In this document: positions 1-5,566 of the stretch, piece after piece | Numbering within the stretch: the stretch's first letter is position 1 | Layout: every line of letters starts with the position of its first letter | Assembly (NCBI GenBank): GCA_900318975.1 | Contig: ONMY01000251.1 | Coordinates: 1-7,451 of the forward strand | DNA length: 7,451 nt | Direction of reading: 5' to 3' | Origin: an uncultured Bacillota bacterium | Lineage (GTDB): Bacteria; Bacillota_I; Bacilli_A; Izemoplasmatales; UBA1188 | Program-made: the position numbers and the translations under genes | The notes under the pieces: generated by a model | The model's input: only the letters and a program-made list of their open reading frames with translations | The model's database searches: none | What the model was told of the DNA's origin: nothing

Positions 1-1043
1 CTAGAAAAGAATGCAAGAACGATTGAGCCAATAATTACAAGCGCAGGCATGAATAGAACATTTATTATATATAGATTATCACTAAAGAGTTTTGAGAATT
101 CTTTTCTTAAGAGGCAATTGAATATTTTATCCTTTTTATATTCAACTTTATCTTTTTTACTTGATCCATTATTAGTCTTTTCATATACCATAAATTTAAA
201 GGCATATTTTTCGAAGATTAATACAAATCCAATGAATAATAGTATTACAACCACTGCATAAAGAATAGTGAATAAAACATTGCTTGTCTCAACACCAATC
301 TTTATTAAGATGAGTGGTGGATAATATGTCATGAATTTTTCATAGATACCAATCATTTTATTTAAAAGCTCAATATCTACTTGTCCGTTTTCACCAGTCA
401 TGCTTGTATTCATACTGATGAGGAAACTTAGGGCGAAAATGAAGATCATCATTAAAACAAGTCCAACAAGTTCGATAATTCTTTTATATTTACTCTTTTG
501 AATTGCTTTTTTAATGACTAATATCAAGAATGAGAATAGTACAGTTGGAATGACAGTTGAAAGAATTGGAGTGATTAAGAGTATTAATATTCCATTGAAT
601 GAGATATTTCCAACGATAATATATGCAATTAATCCACAAGTGCCGATATAAATTGAAAATATTGATTCAATTATCATCGCAGTGATTAATTTTGCAGATA
701 CAATCTTACGTTCTGGAATTGGTAGAGTTGCAAGAACGTCATTATCCTTTTCACTCATTGCCATCATATTTCCGGATAGTACTATAAAGAATAGTGCTGC
801 AAGGTTAGTTAGGAAACAAATAGTGTATGTGACTTTATCGAATATTTCGATATTTCCAACATAGTTTCCAAACATTGATACATATGATGATGTGAACATT
901 ATCATATATACTGGAACTAAACATAAGATTAGAATAAGTGCTGCTTTAGAATTCTTTTTAGCACTTCTTGCGCCATTTCCCTTGCCACTAAATCTATAAG
1001 TTTCACTTAAGAATATCTTAACAAGGTCAAAAGTTTTAATCAT
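1..1043 (-). CDS. ABC transporter membrane permease (ABC-2 type), partial: C-terminus beyond left edge
   Basis: This is the membrane-spanning half of an ABC transporter. It is read from an ATG at 1041-1043 and stays open for 347 codons to the window edge without a stop. I translated it by hand. Hydrophobic segments lie at about residues 33-54, 70-92, 116-144, 150-177, 187-210, 254-277 and 327-346, with a lysine-rich cytoplasmic-looking loop at about 289-316. After the second segment comes a stretch (about 93-118) with NMMAMSEKDNDVLATLPIP, which resembles the 'E-K-...-LxxLPIxxxxIvxsK' pattern of ABC-2 exporter permeases. The start is supported by GGAGAAGGA just upstream and by an 8-nt overlap with the end of the ATP-binding protein gene, which implies translational coupling and a shared complex. 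The substrate cannot be told. Full-length relatives are usually larger, so probably a third or more is missing. The permease call is firm; the subfamily is inferred. Confidence 0.85.
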   Translation of the reverse strand, partial: MIKTFDLVKIFLSETYRFSGKGNGARSAKKNSKAALILILCLVPVYMIMFTSSYVSMFGNYVGNIEIFDKVTYTICFLTNLAALFFIVLSGNMMAMSEKDNDVLATLPIPERKIVSAKLITAMIIESIFSIYIGTCGLIAYIIVGNISFNGILILLITPILSTVIPTVLFSFLILVIKKAIQKSKYKRIIELVGLVLMMIFIFALSFLISMNTSMTGENGQVDIELLNKMIGIYEKFMTYYPPLILIKIGVETSNVLFTILYAVVVILLFIGFVLIFEKYAFKFMVYEKTNNGSSKKDKVEYKKDKIFNCLLRKEFSKLFSDNLYIINVLFMPALVIIGSIVLAFFS

Positions 1044-1755
1044 TTCCTTCTCCAAGTAGTTCCATGAATACTTCTTCTAGTGATTCATCCTTCTTTATAA
1101 TAGACATATCACCGCATCTTATAACTTCACCCTTTCTAATAACCGCAACCTTATTACATAGTTTTTCTGCAGTTTCTAGGACGTGGGTTGAGAAGAATAT
1201 TGCAGTACCAGATTCTGTGATTTCTTTAAAGATATTTTTAATCTTGAATGATGCTTCAGGATCTAGACCTACAAATGGTTCATCGAGTACTAATAGTTTT
1301 GGTGAATGAATTAAAGCTCCAATAATTACGAGTTTTTGCTTCATACCATGAGAATATGTAGATATCTTATCACCAAGTTTAGATTTTAAATCTAAAAGAT
1401 TTGCATAATACTCGATTTTTTCTTTTCTTTCAGATTCACTTAAATTAAAAGCGTTCGCAATAAAATTTAAGTATTGAATCGCAGACATCGATTCATAAAT
1501 ATTTGGGTTATCTGGAATATATGCAATGATTTTTTTAGCATCTAGTGCATTTTCTTTTACATCGATTCCATCAATTTTAATTGTGCCTTTTTCAAAATCT
1601 AAAAGTCCTACAATACATTTTATAAGTGTGGTTTTACCAGCTCCATTATGACCGATAAACGCAAAAATATCACCACTCTCAATGTCGAGGGTGATATCTT
1701 TAATTGCATCTGTCTTGCCGTCATAACTCTTATAAACATTTCTTATTTCTAGCAT
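1036..1755 (-). CDS. ABC transporter ATP-binding protein
   Basis: This 239-residue nucleotide-binding subunit should power the permease encoded immediately downstream, at the cytoplasmic face of the membrane. All ABC ATPase motifs are visible: Walker A GHNGAGKTT (35-43), signature YSHGMKQK (134-141), Walker B LLVLDEP (154-160), D-loop GLDP (163-166) and switch histidine H191 in STHVLE. The Q-loop is unusual: the segment IAYIPDNPNIYE (77-88) has Asp82 where many ABC ATPases have Gln. Length and the short C-terminal tail fit single-domain ABC-2 exporter ATPases (EcsA/CcmA-like group, COG1131 type). The ATG is preceded by AAGGAGG at 7 nt spacing. It starts 17 nt after the acidic membrane protein's stop, and its last 8 nt overlap the permease start. 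Substrate and direction are unknown; export is the likelier role given the family. Confidence 0.93.
   Translation of the reverse strand: MLEIRNVYKSYDGKTDAIKDITLDIESGDIFAFIGHNGAGKTTLIKCIVGLLDFEKGTIKIDGIDVKENALDAKKIIAYIPDNPNIYESMSAIQYLNFIANAFNLSESERKEKIEYYANLLDLKSKLGDKISTYSHGMKQKLVIIGALIHSPKLLVLDEPFVGLDPEASFKIKNIFKEITESGTAIFFSTHVLETAEKLCNKVAVIRKGEVIRCGDMSIIKKDESLEEVFMELLGEGND
1050..1053 (-). promoter_or_regulatory. Permease ribosome binding site inside the ATPase gene
   Basis: On the minus strand GGAGAAGGAA immediately precedes the permease ATG at 1041-1043, with the GGAG core 6 nt away. It sits within the last codons of the ATP-binding protein gene (Gly-Glu-Gly-Asn-Asp). It decides the permease start and supports coupled translation of the two subunits. 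Confidence 0.7.
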
Positions 1756-1772
1756 ACAAATGCCTCCTTAAG

Positions 1773-2594
1773 TTATTCTTCTTCGTTAGCTTCTTCTTGA
1801 GTTTCTTCTTCTTGAGTTTCTTCTATAGAATCTTCTGATTCAGTATTCTCTTCTTCCTTTAAAGCTTCAAGTCTTTTTTGTTCCTCTTCAATTCTTTGCC
1901 TTTCTTCTTCAGCTTTCCTTATTCTATAGCTTTCAGGGTCAGAGAGGAATTCAAGTCTTTCGTTTTCAAGTCTTATTACAGTTGAATCGAATTCATCATG
2001 CATGATTGTCTTATAGTCGAAGTCTGTGCCAAGATAGATATATGGCATATCGTTCTTGAGTTCTTCCATTAAAATATCGTTTCCATCAACTGTTGGGAAA
2101 TATGTGAAACCATAGATCTTATGTGAATCAAAGAATACGATTCCATTTCCGTTATACTCATATGCCCAGATTACTTTACTCTTATCTAGGAAGAAAAATG
2201 ATACTTGGCTATAGCCAAAGATAAAGTTATTTGTAATAATTACTGGATTTTGTTTAGAAAGTTTATTTAATACATCAGCATCTTCAAGTTCCTGATCGAA
2301 TGTATCGGCATCTTTTCCATCTTCAATTAGTTTTTGATATGCAGGGAATTTCTTAGGATTAAAGATGTATTTATATACTGTCATAAAGTCTTTGAGTTTT
2401 CTAAACGCAAAGAGGAAACAGATAAGGCTTACTGCAATCCAAAGAATTCCACCTTGTTTTTCTTCTTGAGTTACGACAAAGAAGATTCCAAAGCCAAGAA
2501 TTACGAATGGTAATATCATTGTGATAATACCTAAAATTCCGTATAATGAAAAAGCGATTTTTTTATGATATTTCTTAATTATTTTTTCAAGCAT
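1773..2594 (-). CDS. Membrane protein of unknown function with acidic C-terminal tail
   Basis: I do not recognise a characterised family. The 273-residue protein begins with a short lysine-rich segment, then two hydrophobic helices at about 14-41 and 49-65, so it is probably anchored with most of its mass (66-273) on one side, most likely cytoplasmic since both flanks of the hairpin are basic. Residues 80-215 look like a folded domain with alternating beta-type stretches (for example VIITNNFIFGYSQ and VIWAYEYNGNGIVFF). From about 223 it becomes a highly charged helical or coiled-coil region (RKAEEERQRIEEEQKRLEAL), and from 247 it is almost all Glu, Thr, Gln, Ser and Asn, probably disordered. 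The ATG follows the glgC stop by 4 nt, with AAAGGA 8 nt upstream, so it is very likely cotranslated with glgC. A 15-bp tandem duplication lies in the tail. A regulatory or scaffolding role is possible but not shown. Confidence 0.85.
   Translation of the reverse strand: MLEKIIKKYHKKIAFSLYGILGIITMILPFVILGFGIFFVVTQEEKQGGILWIAVSLICFLFAFRKLKDFMTVYKYIFNPKKFPAYQKLIEDGKDADTFDQELEDADVLNKLSKQNPVIITNNFIFGYSQVSFFFLDKSKVIWAYEYNGNGIVFFDSHKIYGFTYFPTVDGNDILMEELKNDMPYIYLGTDFDYKTIMHDEFDSTVIRLENERLEFLSDPESYRIRKAEEERQRIEEEQKRLEALKEEENTESEDSIEETQEEETQEEANEEE
1791..1820. repeat. 15-bp perfect tandem duplication in the acidic tail
   Basis: The unit TTCTTCTTGAGTTTC (plus strand) occurs twice in direct succession, at 1791-1805 and 1806-1820, and the flanks are degenerate versions rich in TTC. 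Because the unit is 15 bp, it adds five residues (Glu, Thr, Gln, Glu, Glu in register) without breaking the frame of the membrane protein on the minus strand. It looks like replication slippage in a low-complexity acidic tail. Confidence 0.85.
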
Positions 2595-2598
2595 AATA

Positions 2599-3840
2599 TT
2601 AGTCCTTTAAAATTGTTTCACCAGAGTCTACTTTAGTAATACCCTTCTTTTCTAAATCGACATTAGAGAAGATTCTAACATTCTTACCAATTACTGTACC
2701 TTTTCCAACTACAACGCGTTTTCCAAGTACTGTAATACCAGTTGAGAGTAGACTTGGTTTATCCTTATTTGGAATATTATCAAATGCACCGATAACAGCA
2801 TTTTCTTTGATAACTGAATGCTTATCAATTATTGCATTTTCAACTACTGCACCAGCTCTAATTTCAGTATCATTTAGGATTACTGAATTTATTACTTTTG
2901 CGGTTGGATGGATTGTAACACCAGGAGAGATAACACTTCGTGTTACTTCACCGGCAATTATTGCACCATTTGAAAGTAATGCTTGTTTGATTTTAGCTTT
3001 TGAACCAATTTTTACGGCAGGCATATCTTCACTTCTTGTATAGATCTTCCAGTTTGGATCATACATATCGAGTTCGATTTTATCTACTGTTTCAATGAGT
3101 TCGAGGTTCGCTTTTAGATACGAATCATATGTACCAACATCTTTCCAGTAATCAAAGAATTTATAGGCATATACCTTTCCAGTATCAATCATTTGTGGGA
3201 TGATATGGCCACCAAAGTCCAAATCTGGAATATCATCGTTGTTTTCTAGGAGTTCGATTAGTTTTAGTCTATTGAATACATAAATACCCATTGATGCAAG
3301 ATCGCTCTTTGGCTCTTTTGGTTTTTCAACGAATCTAACTACTTTTTGTGTTTCATCAGCTTCCATAATTCCAAAACGAGATGCTTCTTCTAGTGGAACT
3401 ACTTTACAAGCGATTGTGATTTCTGCGTTCTTTTCAACGTGAAAATTAATAAGCTTTCTATAATCCATCTTATAGATGTGGTCTCCTGATAGAATTAAAA
3501 CATAATCTGCATTAGATTCATAAAGGCAATGAAGATTCTTTCTTATTGCATCTGCAGTACCGTTATACCATTCAGAATGAGGTTGAAGGAGAGTTACGTG
3601 AGAATCTCTTCTATCCATATCCCAAGGTTTACCAGAACCGATATGTTCATTTAGTGAAAGTGGTAAATATTGAGTAAGAATATCTACATCGTAGATACCA
3701 GAATTACAGCAGTTTGAAAGAGTGAAGTCAATAATACGATACTTTCCAGCGAATGGTACAGATGGTTTAACTCTCTTTTCTGATAGAATATCGAGTCTTG
3801 AACCTCTACCACCGGCAAGAATAATTGCTAAAGTTTTCAT
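2599..3840 (-). CDS. glgC: Glucose-1-phosphate adenylyltransferase (ADP-glucose pyrophosphorylase)
   Basis: The enzyme makes ADP-glucose and pyrophosphate from ATP and glucose-1-phosphate, the committed and normally allosterically controlled step of bacterial glycogen synthesis, in the cytoplasm. The 413-residue length is typical. The nucleotide-binding loop LAGGRGSRL is at 8-16, followed by KRVKP (22-26) and GKYRIIDF (32-39). The glucose-1-phosphate and ADP-glucose site shows WYNGTADAI (91-99), SGDHIYKMDY with catalytic-type Asp120 (118-127), FVEKP with Lys173 (170-174), SMGIYVF (183-189) and YWKDVGT (231-237). Residues from about 275 to 395 carry hexapeptide repeats of a left-handed beta-helix, as in the family. 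These intact motifs argue for the catalytic GlgC rather than the regulatory paralogue GlgD, which is absent from the window. The start lies 11 nt after the glgA stop with an ideal ribosome binding site. Confidence 0.97.
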   Translation of the reverse strand: MKTLAIILAGGRGSRLDILSEKRVKPSVPFAGKYRIIDFTLSNCCNSGIYDVDILTQYLPLSLNEHIGSGKPWDMDRRDSHVTLLQPHSEWYNGTADAIRKNLHCLYESNADYVLILSGDHIYKMDYRKLINFHVEKNAEITIACKVVPLEEASRFGIMEADETQKVVRFVEKPKEPKSDLASMGIYVFNRLKLIELLENNDDIPDLDFGGHIIPQMIDTGKVYAYKFFDYWKDVGTYDSYLKANLELIETVDKIELDMYDPNWKIYTRSEDMPAVKIGSKAKIKQALLSNGAIIAGEVTRSVISPGVTIHPTAKVINSVILNDTEIRAGAVVENAIIDKHSVIKENAVIGAFDNIPNKDKPSLLSTGITVLGKRVVVGKGTVIGKNVRIFSNVDLEKKGITKVDSGETILKD

Positions 3841-3847
3841 TTATATT

Positions 3848-3854
3848 CCTCCTA
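3848..3854 (-). promoter_or_regulatory. glgC ribosome binding site fused to the glgA stop codon
   Basis: On the minus strand the sequence reads TAGGAGG, 7 nt before the glgC ATG. Its first three bases are the TAG stop of glgA (3852-3854). A ribosome finishing glgA therefore ends on the glgC Shine-Dalgarno sequence, which favours reinitiation and coupled production of the two glycogen enzymes. The sequence is seen; the coupling is inferred. Confidence 0.85.
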
Positions 3855-5288
3855 GTTTTCTAATAACTTTTTATACATTTTATAATATTTGATTGCGCTT
3901 TGATGGAAACTGAAATCTGATTCCATTGCGTTTTTAACAAGTGTATACCATTTCATTGGATCTTTGTATGTTCTAAATGCATATCTTATTACATAATCCA
4001 TATCATATGCATTATAGTTAGTAAAACTAAATCCATTTCCTTCCATTGTATATTCATTAAATGGATTTACTGAATCTTTTAATCCTCCTGTTTCTCTAAC
4101 GAGTGGAAGAGAACCATATCTTAAGGCGATCATTTGACCAAGACCACATGGTTCAAAGGCGCTTGGCATTAAGAAGATGTCAGATGCAGCATAGGTTAGA
4201 TGTGCGAGTTCATCAGAATATCCTATATAGCATTTAACTTTATATGGATGACGCTTTTCAAGGTCAATGAAGAAATCTTCAAAATACTTTTCACCAGAAC
4301 CTATTACAATGAACTTAAATGTGTAGTCATTTAAGAGATTGTCGATTACTTGGGTGATTAAATCTAGACCTTTTTGGCGAGTAAGTCTAGATACTATTGC
4401 CATCATTGGTGTATCTGTATAGAAATCTTCTTTTCCAAGCTTATCATAAAGCGCTCTTTTAGCTTTTTCTTTTCCTTCTTTCACATTCTTAAATGTGTAA
4501 TTTAGTGGAATTCCCTTATCAGTCATTGGATTCCAAAGATCATAATCAAGACCATTTAGAATACCGCCAAAGGCTTTAAGCTTCGCTTTTTGATTTAATA
4601 CTCCACCAAGGCCCATTGAATAATAATCACTATCTAGTAGTTCTCTTGCGTAAGTTTCGCTGACAGTATTAACGTAGTCTGAAGTTAGAATTGCACTCTT
4701 CATGAAATTCATTCTTCCATATTGATCCATGATGTTTGAGAATGGAATATTGAAGAGTTTTGCAGTTTGTCTATCGCATTCACCTTGGAAGAGAATGTTG
4801 TGGATTGTAAAGACGAGTTTAATATGACCGAATTCTTTAAAGTATTTTACTTTAATGAGTTCAGGAATCATACCTGTATGCCAGTCGTGGCAGTTTAAAA
4901 CATCAACTTTAAAATCCTTCATATATTTCATGGCTTCGATTACGCCAATTTGAAATAATGCCCAACGTTCTTGTTCATCTGGGAAATCATATACCCTTTC
5001 ACGATTAAAGTATTTCTCATTTTCTAAGAAATAGATAATATAGCCATCATAGTTTAACTGCCATAATTTAACTTTATGAGCTTTAGTTCCAACGAATACA
5101 TAGAATTCATCAACATATTCAATGCCTTCTAAAAGCTCTTCTTTTATGACAGAAAATTTAGGCATAATAACTCTAGTGTCTACACCACCTAAAGAGTTTA
5201 ATTCTTTTGGCAAGCAGCCAAGGACATCACCAAGCCCTCCAATTTTAATGAAAGGGAAACATTCTACACCCGCAAATAAAATATTCAT
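3852..5288 (-). CDS. glgA: Glycogen synthase, ADP-glucose type (GT5 family)
   Basis: This 478-residue enzyme transfers glucose from ADP-glucose to the non-reducing end of an alpha-1,4-glucan. The length matches bacterial GlgA (about 477). The N-terminal GT5 domain has the ADP-glucose loop KIGGLGDV (15-22; family KxGGLxDV), then HDWHTG (134-139) and FTIHNILFQG (160-169). The GT-B C-terminal domain shows NGLDYDLWNP (245-254), VSRLTRQKGLDL (299-310, carrying the Arg301 and Lys306 that bind phosphates in the family), SAFEPCGLGQMIALRYG (376-392, with Glu379 as the catalytic-region glutamate) and RETGGLKDSV (398-407). All key positions are intact, so it should be active. The start is fixed by TAGGAGG 5 nt upstream. 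It follows the TSCPD gene by 29 nt and is coupled to glgC, which supplies its substrate. No branching enzyme is present in the window. Confidence 0.97.
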   Translation of the reverse strand: MNILFAGVECFPFIKIGGLGDVLGCLPKELNSLGGVDTRVIMPKFSVIKEELLEGIEYVDEFYVFVGTKAHKVKLWQLNYDGYIIYFLENEKYFNRERVYDFPDEQERWALFQIGVIEAMKYMKDFKVDVLNCHDWHTGMIPELIKVKYFKEFGHIKLVFTIHNILFQGECDRQTAKLFNIPFSNIMDQYGRMNFMKSAILTSDYVNTVSETYARELLDSDYYSMGLGGVLNQKAKLKAFGGILNGLDYDLWNPMTDKGIPLNYTFKNVKEGKEKAKRALYDKLGKEDFYTDTPMMAIVSRLTRQKGLDLITQVIDNLLNDYTFKFIVIGSGEKYFEDFFIDLEKRHPYKVKCYIGYSDELAHLTYAASDIFLMPSAFEPCGLGQMIALRYGSLPLVRETGGLKDSVNPFNEYTMEGNGFSFTNYNAYDMDYVIRYAFRTYKDPMKWYTLVKNAMESDFSFHQSAIKYYKMYKKLLEN

Positions 5289-5293
5289 GACTT

Positions 5294-5300
5294 CCTCCTA
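5294..5300 (-). promoter_or_regulatory. glgA ribosome binding site
   Basis: TAGGAGG on the minus strand, 5 nt before the glgA ATG, is a strong Shine-Dalgarno match and confirms the chosen start. The surrounding 29-nt gap (5289-5317) is AT-rich, holds no inverted repeat able to act as a terminator, and has no clear -35/-10 pair, so readthrough from the upstream gene is the simplest reading. Confidence 0.8.
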
Positions 5301-5317
5301 TATCTGAATTATTTTAA

Positions 5318-5566
5318 TTATTTAACTGTTTCTAATGCTTTCGCAAATTGATCTGCACATGAAGTTGGTCTTGGTCCACAAGTATTTCCTTTTAGTATTT
5401 CTATAACCTTATCTTTTTCCATGCCTTCAACGAGTTTAGAGATGGCTTTTAAGTTTCCATTACAGCCGCCAATAAAGACGGTATTATGAATCTTATTATC
5501 GTCATCGATATCAAATATTATTCTTTGAGAACAAGTTCCTTGTGTTTTATATTCTATGTGCTTCAT
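5318..5566 (-). CDS. TSCPD domain-containing small protein (TIGR03905-like)
   Basis: This 82-residue protein resembles the small stand-alone TSCPD-domain family common in low-GC Gram-positives; a related domain also occurs at the C-terminus of some vitamin B12-dependent ribonucleotide reductases. The biochemical function of the stand-alone form is not known to me. Family hallmarks visible are GTCSQRIIFDI near the start (10-20), FIGGCNGNLKAISKLVEGM (31-49), LKGNTCGPRPTSC (58-70) and the DQF that follows. The four cysteines, C12, C35, C63 and C70, are the expected conserved set and could bind a metal, which is inference. The family's signature TSCPD reads TSCAD here (68-72), a Pro to Ala change. 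Its ATG lies inside the last codons of the P-type ATPase gene (20-nt overlap in another frame) with AAGAGG 8 nt upstream, so translation is probably coupled to the pump. Confidence 0.9.
   Translation of the reverse strand: MKHIEYKTQGTCSQRIIFDIDDDNKIHNTVFIGGCNGNLKAISKLVEGMEKDKVIEILKGNTCGPRPTSCADQFAKALETVK

Noticed and set aside
49..261. A 70-codon plus-strand frame near the left edge
   Set aside because: It lies antisense to the permease frame, has no ribosome binding site and resembles nothing; the minus-strand frame is far longer and fits the operon.
1773..1900. TTC-rich repeat tract as a microsatellite or CRISPR-like array
   Set aside because: It is explained by Glu codons of the acidic tail on the minus strand; there are no regularly spaced repeats with unique spacers.
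5289..5330. Possible promoter before glgA (TAAAAT-like -10)
   Set aside because: No matching -35 at a proper distance is visible, and AT-rich DNA gives such -10 strings by chance.
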